From Plazaster borealis (taxonomy: Eukaryota; Echinodermata; Asteroidea; Forcipulatida; Labidiasteridae): a DNA stretch of 64,000 bases. The position numbers were made by a program, and so were the translations under genes. The stretch spans positions 19,181,701 to 19,245,700 of the forward strand of contig CM037469.1 in assembly GCA_021014325.1 (NCBI GenBank), in the 5' to 3' direction. Of this stretch, positions 44,601 to 59,100 are shown piece after piece. Positions within the stretch are counted from its first letter, which is position 1, and each line of letters starts with the position of its first letter. The notes under the pieces were generated by a model, which was not told the origin of the DNA, did not search any database, and saw only the letters and a list, made by a program, of their open reading frames with translations.

Positions 44601-47600
44601 CTCTAACCATGTCATCCAACCAGAGTGATAGCGTGGAGGCTGTGGGGTTGTCATTGACTCTGTCGACGTTTCGTCATAAGTGTCTCTAGGCTTCAGAAAT
44701 AGTGTTATGAGCATAAAGTAAGACTGGGAAATATTGTGAAGTTCTATAACCCTTTGATGTACCAACAATTTTGTCTTTCAATGATACAAACAACATTACT
44801 CGGCACAAACCTCATTCAAGATTAAACTTTTCAGCTGGCATAGTTTAAATTAAAAAATGTTACTTAAAAATAATGTAATACTTAAAGAATAACAGTATTT
44901 TTTAGAAGGCTAAACAAATAACAGTGAAGCGGCAGCATTGAATCAGTGATATATAATTGAGTTGATCGTGAACTTACTGTAGTAGTTCTCGTTACTGAAC
45001 TAGTAGATTCTGGCTCGCTTGGAGTTATCCAATTTATGTGATGACGTTCCAGAGTAGCTGCACTCCATGTCCAAGCTGCAAATGACCCTACGGTTGGGGA
45101 GCTACCGTCTACCTGTACAAGTGATAGATGAATTATCAACGCCTTGATAAAATGCTTAATTGTAACGATATACTATCAAATTAGTAATGTTCAAAGAGGA
45201 GGATAAAAATTCAACTGTGTCAATATGAAAATGACAGCAAACAATTGTACATGCTGACGGATAAACCATTTTCTTAAGAGTGTTTTGTTCTAAATTGCTA
45301 AGATGAAACCCCTGCGCAATGGTTTAAATTTTGATTTATATAATTATATTACAACTTACAAGAAACTCTGCTGACTTTGCTTCAGTACAGAGACCAGCAT
45401 GGTTACATGCTACCACTGTGATGACATAGCGGCTCCCTTCATGTAAGGTCAGATTGGTAAAGGTGTAGTCTACCTCACTTCCGGCAATCTGTGAAATGAT
45501 GACAGTTTATAATTCTTCACTTTAACTAGACACAATGACACCCATTTGCCACGTGTGAGGACTGTTTTTCAATGGAGCGACTAAGTACTCAAGCTACAAA
45601 ATTACAAAGTCTAATGTATTATAATGTTACCTCTGCCCCAGGAAATTTGTATTCAGGAACATTACCTTTAGTGTTGGAATGTTAACATCTCCGTTATGAT
45701 GTGTGCTCACTGACACATACTGGTCCTTTATGCCACTCTCTGGGTCATCGAACTTCCAGAAGAATCGAATGACGTCACAGAGAACCTAGACAAATGGAAT
45801 TGTCAGGAGAAATTATACACGTAATGGAGTTTGACGGTTTTAGACAAATTGTTAGAGTTACAAAGCTTGAATATTCAAGCTACAATTTATCGCTCATTTT
45901 TAAGGGTTTGATGCAACTTCTTTTCATAAATGTTAATCCCCTTAACATGAAAGTCTTGTAAATGTGTTCCCCAATAAAAATTATAATAATATTAATAATA
46001 ATACGCAGTTCTTATATAGCGCTTTACACTCCCGATGGGTGTCTCAAAGCGCTCAGTATTTTTCCTCCAATAACACACACGTAATACTGACATGAATATG
46101 AATTGGCACAACATAAATCTGTTCAATATTTTGCAATAATGATTCAAAATGACACTCTAAGAGACAAGGAAAACAATGACACCAAAAGCTTGTTATATCT
46201 ATAAATAAGATAACATTTTTTTAAATATCAGTTTAACCTGAGTGTTTCTGACAACTATCCCCACTGTTTCATTCACTGTTGGTTCCTGAATCACTTGAGG
46301 TGGGCTTGAATCCACACGGAACCCATTGGATGAAGCTTCACTCCACATGCCAATCCTATTATAAGCACGGACTGTGATGTAGATATCAGTATTTTCTCGC
46401 ATCTGATTCAACTCCGATAGGAACATCAGAGCAGATTCCGACAGCTCAATACGTGTTGATGAAAGGATATCAGCAGAGCCTGGTGTGGTACCAGCTCGCC
46501 ATTCATAGTACGAGAGACCAGAATGGGGGTCATGGAAACCCCACCAATGTGCAGAGAGCTGCTTCCTGTAAAACGAGCAAAACAATAAAAAACCAGGATT
46601 TACACCCAGAGGTTCTTCAAGCATGTAAGATGGGTTCAACGTATATTTATTTCAGTCAAATCTTGAACTATAAACAAACACCAGACAAGTTACACCACGT
46701 ACCAATAGTTAGGCCTATGATGATGTTAGTTAACTGAATTTTGATTGGTATTTTCTACCAAATCAAAGTTTGAGTATAACTTTATAATTATCGTTCAAAA
46801 TTAAAAATATTCCGGAGGTGGGTATTTTTTTTATCAGATTCCCTGAACGTTGAGATAGTTAACATGTGTTTGCAATTAATGGATGAATTGAGCAAAGTCA
46901 AACTCAAGAAGGAAACCAACCTTGACGACCGAAAGCTGATATCGCCACCACCGGGGCTTCCATCATACACGCGACCAACTAACGGGGGCGAGTCATCAAC
47001 CAGGACCCCATCAGATGTCACTGAAGCACATAGATCCGCAGCGTTGCAGGCCGTCACAGTTACATAGTATGTGAAACCAGGCACAAGGTTCAGGTTGTCA
47101 GATTTAAATTCTAAAATTAAAATGTTTCAGAAATTCATGAAAATTGCCAATAGGGTTTAATTTTAAGTCTGCAAAATTGAATGTATTAAAGTGTGCCAAT
47201 AGCTTGCTCTGGCGACGATTGTGTAGTTTTTGGAAGTCTATATATTTTGAAAACCACATCCATATTCATAAGTGTGAATAATGCCAAGTGAATTTGCTTA
47301 CTTTTGCGTCAAATGCGTAACTTAGTTCGTATAAATCTGTGGACGTGCATGTACGGATAATGTCGATTTTTAGAAGCGAGGCTTTCAAATACTTTTCTTC
47401 GGACGGAACTAAAAAATCGGCGTACAATAAGATCAGGGGATGTCGACTGCCTCAATTTTATAAAACAAATATCAATAAAATTGACGATGTAATTTTGTGT
47501 ACTAGTATCAATTCCGATGTGCTGCTCTGGTATGACGTCACTACATCCTTTACACGTCCCTGTTTTCAATGAATAACCGAGGAGGGTGCTATGGGGATCA

Positions 47601-50600
47601 TGAAACCCTTCCCAGAAGGCACTTATCGTCTTTCGGTCCTCCTGGAAGTCACGATCTCTGTGATTGGATGATGCGAGAGATGGATCCCCATCGAAGACGT
47701 GACCAGCCACTGGAGGGCTCTCTTCTACCGTGAATGCACCGAACGCCTTCAACGTGATCAAACCAACATGGTTGATGGCCTGAGATGGACATTGTTCAAA
47801 AGAGGCACTGTTAAATTCTCTCTTTAAGTTAATTTGTCAATTTTATGTCTGATGCAAACGATTACGACAAAACCCTATGGCATAACTTATTGTCAATTTA
47901 TTTTCAAAATTTGAAACTTGCCCTGTACTGGCTGGAATGGAGACTGTGTTGTTGGGACACTACTCACCGAGCATGTGGGAGTGCTGATGATGAGTAATAT
48001 CATTTCACTCTTGCAAAATGCTAACCTTAATTGAAATGAAATAAGAGTGACCCTCATGAAGGGTCAAAGGGCGTGAAGGGTCAGTTACTCCAGACTCTGA
48101 GTCCTCTCTGGTGAATGGCATGACGTCAGCATGACCCGGATGCGAACCCACTGCCCACTCGAAGTACGCGATGCCACTTTCCATGTCAGTGAAAACATTC
48201 TCCCAACTAGGACAGAATACAAATGTGTTTAAAACATTTTAATATCAAATAGGTATTGAATCTTGAAAATTCACTATTTGATCAACGAATCAACCTTTAC
48301 TTTGTCTAGAATACAACAGCAAATGTTTAAAATGATAAGTTTGGAACTTGGGAATATATTAAGTTTTTTCCCATTAATCTTTAGGTGAAAGGACACAGTT
48401 TTTTCAGTTCCTGTTCTGCCAAATAATCCCCAGCTTCGTTTGATACTAATAGTTTCTTTTAATGTTTTTCTCTCCAAACACAGGGCCTTTGGTGGCATAA
48501 ATTCTCTTAACCATCCTTGCTCTTTAGATAGGAAAAGCAAGAATCAAATAAAACATGCATAATTTTGATTTAGAGTCACCTTGCTGAGATAGCGCTTGTA
48601 GACAAGAGGAAGCTGCCCCCAACATCCAATGTGTAGATATCACTCACGGTCGGAGGTGTCGTGTCAATCATAATTGCGTCAGACATTGATAATGTAAATA
48701 AACCAACAAAGTCAGTGGCTAATAGGCGAAAGAAAAAACACACCGATTGGGTTTTCTTATTAAAGACAATTATTTTGGTTTAATTGGGGAAAAACATTGA
48801 GCCAGTATATAGAAGAGATCTTTGTTTTATTGAAAATACAATAACGGTCAGAACTCATAGTCATTCCCTAAGAAAGGAAATCTTTGAATAATTACAAAGA
48901 TCTGTGAGTTCATTTCTGATACCCTAATAGTTTCGTCTCCAATCATTTCCCACTGTTTTCTTCAAATTTGTGTTCACTTTTTATAACAAAATTACACAAT
49001 AAATGAAGACATATTTATGAATCGTTCTCATTACCTTTAATGACTGCATAGTAGGTGTGGCCATTCTGTAACCTCAAGTTGTGTAGGATGATGCTGTTGG
49101 TGATACCGACACGGGTAAAGTCTTGGACATCGCTTCCACCTGGCATGGATCCTGTAAACAGTTAAAGCCATCATTTAAAATGAATCAGTAATTGATAGTA
49201 CCCTTTGTTTGAACAACAGGTGTTTTTGAAATTAGTGTGTTTAAAGATACCATTAGGCATAGTTATTGGTAAAAGAAGAGAATTTTAATCTCACCGATTG
49301 CATACTCGTAGTATTTGATTCCAGAGTGATGACGTGCAAGGCCGTGTTCCTCGACGTCACTGAACGACTCCCATTGTATAACCAGCTCTGAAGTGGAACT
49401 CTTAACAACAACAATATATATACCATACGATTACAATATTAAGAGTTTTTTTAACAGATGTAGCTGTTCTTGCCCTGAATGGTTTTCATCATGTTCAAAG
49501 TTCAACACATTGAGCAAAATTCCAGCTACAATTAATGTGAGGATGTCGCTTTAGAAATTTATTTGCATTTGCTTAAATCGGCAAAGTTCCACTATATACA
49601 TGATACGGTATTTTAGTTTGCAATAGATCCTAAGCAAAGATTGAAATGATTATACGATATGAAACGTATTATTACCTGATATATGTTGTGTTTATACCAG
49701 CCGATCCAAACAGAGCCAGGTGTCGGCGGGGTCGTATCAACGACCACACCGTCGCTACAGCTGGACACTGACGGCAGAGAATCCTTCCACGTCTCATGCT
49801 CAAGTGTGACTTCATAAGCGTGGATGCAGATGCGGTAACGGATGCCGTGTTCGAGGGATAAGCCATGGACATTCACAAACTCTTTATCTACGCAGCACGA
49901 TTCAATCAGTGAAACGCATGAGTAAAATGGAAAACTTTTTCTTGAGCGTCGATAATAGAGTCAAACTGTCAGTCTTATTACAACTATTTCCTTACCTGTG
50001 TTTCCACAACCTTCAGCCATTGGATGTTCGCAAGGATAGTTCAATCCATTGTCCAAGTCTCCAAATTCGGCAGATCCTGTGTCTTTAATAACCGCCCAGA
50101 CGTATTCCCTGTGACGTAATGAAGGCCAGACTGCTGATAAAACGTTTGTTGATGAGATGTAGTTCTTATCGGCTTCAGGCCACAGAGCATTCTGCTCTAA
50201 AGTAACTTCATCTATAGGGAGAGAGAACAACATTTTTGACTTTTTGTTATTTTGAAATGTTATCTATCCATGTTGTCTGCCGTGGCAGCGTGGTTTTAAT
50301 AAAAAATAAAAAATGGGTTGAATTTCGGCCAAACCTGCCACAGCCCTCTAGCCTTGTACTTTTTATGATTTATTTTGTCTCCGATTTGTAGAAAAGTTCG
50401 TGTGATGGGGTAGTCATGGGTACGTACTCATTATGGTGTTGAAATGGTTTTAGAAATGTTGTTTGCCGGACAAAAGGGTTTGTAACAGTGAGAATAATTT
50501 ATAAGCAAAGAAGGTACTAAACATGGCCATTAACTGTAAATACAGAATCCCCAGACATGGTCAAGATCTATGGCCGTCCGAGGACATTTTGGAACGAGCT

Positions 50601-53600
50601 ATGGAATGAAGCTATCTTACCGTAGACATAGGAAATCCGCGCGAAGGACCCCAGATGTCTATGCGGTAGAGTGAGTGAGTGAACAATTGATACTATCAAA
50701 TGTCTATTTTGACGCATTACTGCCTTCTTGACAGTACAATACTCAAAGACCACATGGCTGAGGTTGGGACTTACGGTCTGAGTCGATGACAACATGCGGT
50801 TTAACAATCATCACATCATCACAATCCACAACCTCTTTGCTCACTATGGAGGAAAGTCCAGCCTTATTGTAGCCCCTCACAGCCACCCGGAGACAGGTGT
50901 CATGGTCGACATGTCCTTCCAACGATGCAGTGAAATCGGCCTTCAAATGTAACAAAAAAAGAACACAAAACTTAATTTCTAACAGGATTTGGGGTGAATG
51001 AAGTAATTTAATGTAAACATTTCTTGTTAAAATTATCACGTGTATTTTTGTTTATTAACAGGAAGTAGAAAAACATACCGTATCGCCAATGACAACCAAA
51101 TCATCAATGCGTTCCCATTCGCTCAACACAGCACTGTCTTTCCCATCTTCGGCAATAGTCCACTCGTAGAAATCCATCAATTCTAACTGTCTATCATGGT
51201 TGATGTACGCATGCTCAAATGACTGGAAGACCACGTGGAGATTTGTACTTTTTGAATCCGTCTCTATGCTATCGATTGTGATATCGCCTACCAAAGGAGG
51301 CTGGGAGAGTACCAAGAATCCGTCACTTATAATCGGTTGAAAGCAGACACTCACGTGGCAGAATTTAACCTTTATAAAACAAAGACAGAAACATAATTAA
51401 TTAAAAACAAAAACATTGTCAAGTAGGTTTGTAGATACGTTGGTCGAGCATATCTTTAGTTCGCCCATCCATAATTTTTCTTTGAGAGCCTTGCTAAATA
51501 TTTTTTAATAGGAATTTCAACCTTAGTTTTTAAAGCGATTCCCCTTTATAGAATTGTAATAAATAATTATATAGTTCCATGAAGAATAAAGTATTTCTTA
51601 GCGTAAAATATTAAACCCAATTTTCAAACGATCCTATCTTACAATGGAACGATTCGTGAGCACTTTAGTTTGTATATATAAAGTTGCATACGATCATGCT
51701 AAATAATCTGTTCGAAGAAATAAACATTCATTTTCTAAACAATAATTATTTTGAAAAACTGGTCCTAATAATAAACATTGTGCTCAGTTACCTTAGACCT
51801 CAGATGTGCTCCATCATCCAATCCTAGTCTTGCATCCAAATGGTTGAAGACCATACCAAGATCTTGATAATCCAATAATGTGACCCACTGCCATGAGGTG
51901 GTCCCATCTAAAATAAATGTTAGGATATTGTTAGGACGTTGATACAAATCAGCGTTCACAAATCTAAGGGCAAGAAAACCTTAGAAAATGTACATGTTTG
52001 ATTGAACTTAAATTCAAATATGTAAATAACAAACTTGTGACTTAATTTCAAATGAGGTAGGCTAGAATGATACTTTTATTATTTGATTTGTTTTTCTTAA
52101 AGAAGTTGGGTTTCAAGTAATACGTGTACACCTTTAATTAAATTTAAGGCTATGTACCATGGTAAGTCTGAATCTCTTGTTCCACTGCCCATAAGACATT
52201 GGTTACAAAGGGCTGTAACATCTCCGGGATGGTCCATCGGGCGGAGATACCAGATGTAGAAGACTGGTATGAGACGTCATCCTCACAGGGTTGAAGTGGG
52301 GCAATTGAATGATGAGATAACCCAATGGGCGTGGTTACTGAAGAGGAATTGTGGTCAGAATATTAAGATGAAGATAGAACCAACACAGATAAACTTAAGC
52401 TAATAGTTGAATTGACGTCATCATAGCTTGGACAAGCCCAATTTCAGCCTGATCTTGATTGTACCAATACCTATGTAAACTACATCACAAACTACAAACA
52501 TGTCTTAAATCCTAACACGTTTTTTTAAAGAAACAGCCAATAGTCTTACTGTTAGCAGGATCACATCCGAGTCCATCTTTAATAAATGCCCCTTTTAAGA
52601 TTTGACCCTCTGGGATGACCTTGATACCGTCTGACGTCACGTTGACACTTCCAACTTCAGAGGTTGCCCGGACGGTAAAGTAATAAGTCTAGACATTGCA
52701 AAGAATATAAAGTTACTGTTTTATTTCTAATAGCGTAACTTTCCTAAGCATTGACAACCTTTAAATTGTAATGTAATTTGTTGAATTTGTTTAAAAACTG
52801 AACGTTTATGTGCAGCGCAATGTTGCATAACTTCAGACCAAACAAGTTCCCAAAATGAACCCTTAAGAAGGTAAATTTATATGATTCTGTCTTAACCTTA
52901 AACTTCTTTATAAATGTGTGGTTTACCCTGATGGGTGATTTAGCATTAGCTACGCCAACCACAGCACGCACTGGCAGTCCAAATTTGAACCTAGGTGTTA
53001 AACAAAATTCAGCTGCCTAAAATGTGTCCAAAATATGACTACCTTGAAAGGTGTAAGATCTAGTCCGTCCAACTGGTAGGAAGTTGCATTGCGGACGTCA
53101 ATGAAGCCATTGCTGACGTCGTATGAACCCCCTCTTCCCGTACTAACGGCTACTTCATAATTGATATCAAGATAAGGATGTTCAAACCCAAACCACTGAG
53201 CAGAGATTCTTGACGTATTCCTCTGAACATCGACGTCCTTGACCATCTAATGTAATAAGAAAGTAAAAACCGTCAGCAGAAACTAAAATGTATTTCAATT
53301 AACCAAAACAACTTAGTTTATTTCTTAAACAACTCTTTTTTCCAAATTACCCACTCTCTGAGGTACATACCCCAAAGTCAACAATAACCTCTTCCCCAGA
53401 TGGTGGAACATCCAGCACGACCCCCTGTGATGGAAACTGCACGATATGCCTGTAGACAGACGAGGTTCCCACTGTCGAAAGCCCGGCACCATTCTCAGCT
53501 TTGACTGAGATGTAATATTCATGATCACCATGGAGATACCAGCTTAGATCATCCAATAGGAACGCGGCACAGGAGGTGCGGGACTCACATGGACCGATGA

Positions 53601-56152
53601 CGTAGTCTTTATTTGATCGAAAGGAGGTGACCTCTGTGCCTCCTCTAGTATGTCCTACAGCGGTACCGTGAAAAATGTTATTGTGGTAGTTGAAAACTAT
53701 CAGAAAAAGTCAACATTGAAACAACTTATTGTTATAAACATCTCAAAAACAGTTTGTTGTAAGTGTTGTTGATCATTTAAACGTAACATTTTAATGTTGA
53801 TAGTTTAGTTAAACAAAATATAACGACTTCATATTTTACGATTGCACAAGGTTTGCTTATACAAAGACTTTTCATCCTATGACAAACTCCTTTTTAGTAA
53901 AAAAGTAAACGATTCTACAACTTATTGAACTAACATCTTGGATGTCAACAAATGTACTGTTTTGTTATCTCACCAATGCCAACTTGATATGCAAGATCTG
54001 CATCCTCATTGTCTGTGAAGCCGTTGTCACCCCATTCAGTGACCAAATAACCGCCGTCTAAATGAACGAGAATGCGGCCAACAAACATGGGTCGTGTGGT
54101 GTCCACGATGATAGGTCCAACAAACTTAAAGATGAAACCAAATTAAAATGTTTGTTTTTACTTGTCACCTTTGAAATTTCCTTTGGTTTGTTATTTCTTA
54201 AACCTTTTCCCAACCAGCAAAACAGAGTACCGAGATTTGATCATAGCAAAGTCAAGACCGTCCAAAGCTTCCATGCCTTTAAACAATAGTGTTTCATAGT
54301 ATTATATTATAAGTGTATAACTCTCACCTTAACTCCACTCATTCACTACTCAAACCTGTGAAAAACAGAAGCCGTCAAGTATTGTACAAATGATTGTCTA
54401 AAATTGATTGTCACAGCAGCAATAGTGGGAATAAAAACATAAATGTGGATGTTGTTTAGTTACTATACATCACATACCTTAGAATAATCCAACTGCGCTT
54501 TATTGATAGCTTTCATAACCAGAAAGAATACATTTCCCTGGCTGATATGGGGATGATACATCACAAAACGATCATGACCGGATGCTGACATGAACGTCAC
54601 AAGGTCAGGGGTCGGATTGGATGGGTCACTGCTCAGACCTATCGCGTAGTCAGAAATGGAGCTCTCTGCGTCACTCCCCGACCAAGACAAGATAATCTGG
54701 AAAAAAATCCATCAAATATAACTATTTGAATTGAAATATTGAGATAACTGACATGTTTAGAACATATCATGATTTGCAGTAGGCTATTCATTATTTGTAC
54801 GTGTGGCAGCACTATTTGTAAAACCATCATTGGAATATGTTTTCACATTGCTAATATTTTGTACACTGAATGAATTTCCCTCTATTTAAACTCTACCATT
54901 TGCTAAAAAATTGGATTTATACTCCAAAAGCCTCAGCGGTAAGATAGTTTGGCTTAACAGAATTTCCGGCTTCAAAGTGGATTACAGATTTCAAGCAAAA
55001 TTATTCCTTCTGTTCAACCACTGCTTGAAAAGGAGTTTAAGGTTGAAGGAAGCTTATCAAACAGTTTTGACTTTCTTACATGTTTGTGTGTAGGAAGAAA
55101 GACCTTCTCTTGAATACCAGATGTCCACTGACAATTATTGTCTTCGTCGATGAATAGTATCGAGTCATTTGAGATGCGATTTCCTGGATACACCTCTATA
55201 TCACTCACTACCGTTGCCTTGGACCTGAATGCAGGGACAAGGCGTGGTCAAAAATTATCTCTGGAAAGTATGATACCCGGCAAGCATACTTTAAAACCTG
55301 CCAAGATATTTTGCTTGATAAGTAACGAAGTTTGCACATGAGTCTAGTAATATTCAACAACAAAACAGCCAAGGTCTTCGCTCCACTTGATGGAAAAACA
55401 AAATGCACAATATAACGATAGCCAGCATTCATCCTCAAAGCCCATCTGAAAAAAAACCTCGTAGTTTAAAAGGTTGTGATAAACTGAGTGAAACAATGAT
55501 ATTTTACCTGCACGCGTCAGACACGTTCAGTAGTTCAGTCTTCATTCGATGTTCATCAATGAACCATACACGTCCCTCGCTATCCTTGGCAAGACCCGGC
55601 CATACTCGAGCATCACTGATTGAGATATTAGACAGCTCTGGTGGGCTTGTGTCGATCATGACACCATCGGAACAGATAGGAACAGAAGGCTCTAGGGCAA
55701 GGTTGTAGGCGATAACTGTGATGAAGTACATTCCTGGTGATGGCGCTGTCCAACGTGCATGTGTGGCGGTAGTTCTTGTCATCTGTTGTGGTTATATATG
55801 TAAGGCAAAACCAAAAGTGAATAACTGTTAAAGCTTGTATAATGATTTTAACTTCATGGTGACTCAAAATGTGTATGCTTAACCATTGCTACAGATCATA
55901 CCTCTTGAATGCTTGTATTTGTTTGCTGTAGATTCATAGTGAATTAACTGTGTATGCTTGACCATAACTACATTTTGATGCCTCATTTATGTGATTGTAG
56001 ATTCATAGTTACTTGCTTGACCATAGCTACATAAAATGATGCATTGTGTTTTTATATTCATGTGCCGCCTTTAATGAGGAAAAGGTCCACTAAATGGTGA
56101 TGCATATCACTAATTATGTCATTTATCCAAAGTTGAATGATTTTTTTTTTTT

Positions 56153-56183
<31 letters not shown>

Positions 56184-59100
56184 CAAATTCCTTGATATCC
56201 TAGAATGGACCATTCCACATAATCTAAGAAGGGGGTCAGGCCCCAGAGTATTTTGTTTACGGTATTTTTTCAAAACAAAATTGGATGGTGTGGTAGTAAA
56301 AAAAGGGATTTCCATGCCATTGAGAGCTTAGATAATAAGAGAAATATACCAATTACTGGTTGCTCAATGACTCAAATAATCTTAGATAATAGCCGGGCAT
56401 GTAAAGAAGACACTTAGATGTAAACATGATGGAAATGCACATAATAATTTATTTAAAAATTAAATAATAGGATTGTGTGGTAGTAATATTGGCCCTTTCG
56501 TCCCTCGGGATAAAGTCGGGGGTGTTTCCGCGCCCCTAACAGGTTTTAGATAAGTAGGGAAAATAACTCAATTACTGGGTAACTAGAGAGCTCAAATAAT
56601 TCTAGACAATAGAATGGCATGTAAAGAAATCACTTATAGGTAAAATGTCATCGGAAATGCACAGAAAACATGTTCAATATATCTTGGATGGTGTTTTACT
56701 ATACAGTGGACATTTCGAGCATTTGCGTATATGGCTATACACTGTATAATACTTGTATGTGCTTGTATAGATTCATAGTGACTTGCTTGACCATAGCTTC
56801 ATATGATGTCTGGCGTTTGTATATTCATTTGACTTAGCAGTGTATGCTTGACCATAGCTACATGATGCCTCGTGTATGCTCGTATCTTATGCTTGTAAAT
56901 TTATAGTGACTTAAATGGTATATGCTTGACCATAACTACACATAATGCCCCGTACATGCTTGTATAAATGCTTTTATATTAAGATTTGATTCTGAGGGCT
57001 TACATTGTTTTTGATTGAAGGTATCCTGTCTGCATTATTCCAGCATATGACGTCAAAAAGATACTCATAGAACTCGACCCCACTCTCCCTGTCAAAGAAT
57101 CCTTCCCAGTGCGCAGCGATGTCACTGACCTCCTGAAAGTCGACCTCATCTGACCCGCGAATCCCATCATGCACCACACCAGCTTGAGGGGGCGATGCGT
57201 CCACAGTGAACTATACATATAGATTTCAGACAAATGTGTTTTATTTAAGTGAAATACACTTGTCATTTGAGTTTAATTTCAGCGTTAAACACCACAACTG
57301 CTTGTTCGAGGAACCATTTTTGAATCCTACCTTGATTGTTTGAGATGTCACCAGTCCAGCTTGGTTGGTAACCGTTAGCCTAATGTAATAGTCAAAGTCA
57401 TGAATGCCAATGTGGAATGTAGGTCTGAACCCGTAGTCTACACTGTAGCAGTCACCGACAGGGACACACGAACATGTCACTGGATCGCAGTCCTCATTAT
57501 TCTGAAAGATTTAATTAATATATATATTTGTTTTCATTGGGTGTTATTTTGTAATTCGCAATTGTTTTACTGTTGATATCTCAACGAAAACTAACGAGTA
57601 AAGCGGAATAACTTTACCTTGTCAACTTTGACTGCAGCAACTGTCTCACTACCATGTTCAACCTCGCTTCCCGTGTGGTTGTCAAATAGACGCCACTCGA
57701 TGGTTCGAACCCCACTGTGGTTGTCATAAGTCCTAAACTCCACACTGATAGAGAAAATTTAAGAAATGCAATTGCCTCATGGTTTTTTGAAACGATTCAA
57801 ATGCATGTGTGTTCGTTATTAAACGAACCGCATCAGCGTTGATCATACGATGCACAGAACAAAATTCTCAACATTGTTTACCGGTCACCCGAATCAAACC
57901 TTTTAACGAGACGGTGTACATTTTTGGAAAGACTGGAAAGAAAAATTGCAACTGCTTTTGCCTTAAATTAGGCATAACAGCAAATAAGTTTGTAACTGTG
58001 AAAGTTTAGTTCATAATGAAATTGCAGCATAATGAATCATACCTTAAATTGTGCAAGGCAACTGAGTTATGTACCGCTATATTGTCATCATTGCTCCGAA
58101 CTAGCCAGAAATCTTCAATGATTGGTGGTGACGAATCAGCATGAACTAATACACTGTCCCTCACAAAGTGACCGGCGATATCTCTAGCCTCTACCCAAAA
58201 GCGAATGGAATCGCCGTCTACCAAGGTCAAGTCATAAGTTGCTTGTGTGTTCGTCGCTTCATTACTCCAGTGGTCCGCATTGTCCTCAGACGCGTTGACG
58301 ATTGACCCACCACCCCGATGGCCAATGCTGTGAGAGGCTCGGAATTGTGTAATGCCGAGGGCATTTGGGATTGCTGCACGGCCTCGCTTTCCAAAATTCT
58401 GATCATAGTCTACTCAAAGGAAAAAAATGTGAGAGGTAGCAATAGAAAAGTTTACCACCTCAAACGTCTGAATTAAAGAAGAAGAAAGTTGTGGTCAAAA
58501 TAACCTTCGGCTCGGCATCCACCAATTAAACAAAATGAAATTAAGGTTAACGACTTTGGAAAGTTTGACAAATCGAAGACAAACTTTTTTTTCTAAACGC
58601 CCCATAAATGGAAGTTACTCTGAAGATATTCGACTCTACATAACTCAAACAAAATAAGCAGGGTTTTCAAGTCTGACTGTTTTTTACTAAAAATAGATTA
58701 CTCACCGGTGCCAATACTACCACTAACCCATTGACCAATTGGTTTTAACAACCCCTGGTTATGGTGATGCAAGTTAATGAAATGGTTCGTCCAGTCCAGA
58801 GGTACCGAAGTAGTTCCTCCAGTCGTAGCCGGTGTGGTGATCCACTCATAGTTGGTTTCTGTGTTCGCAGACAGTACACGCATTGGGTATATGTCCTGTA
58901 TGGCCACGTCATTCGGGTCATCGTCAAAGAAGACGAAACGTCTACTCAGGCGAGTGTTGCCAGCGTTGTCAACCACGGTCAAGACGATGGAGTAGACACC
59001 TTTATTTGTACAGTCGAAAACAATGCATTATTTATTTGAGTTTTTCTTGTAAGAAATGCGGTTCATCCAATGGGGCCGTGCGAAATATGCCCCCACATAC

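Noticed and set aside
52927..53016. A 90-base in-frame candidate exon on the - strand (VRAVVGVANAKSPIR) between gene B exons 18 and 19
   Set aside because: It would leave an intron of only 26 bases after exon 18. Direct joining of exons 18 and 19 gives the expected FN3-like continuity LDLTPFK-TYYFTVRA in phase 0.
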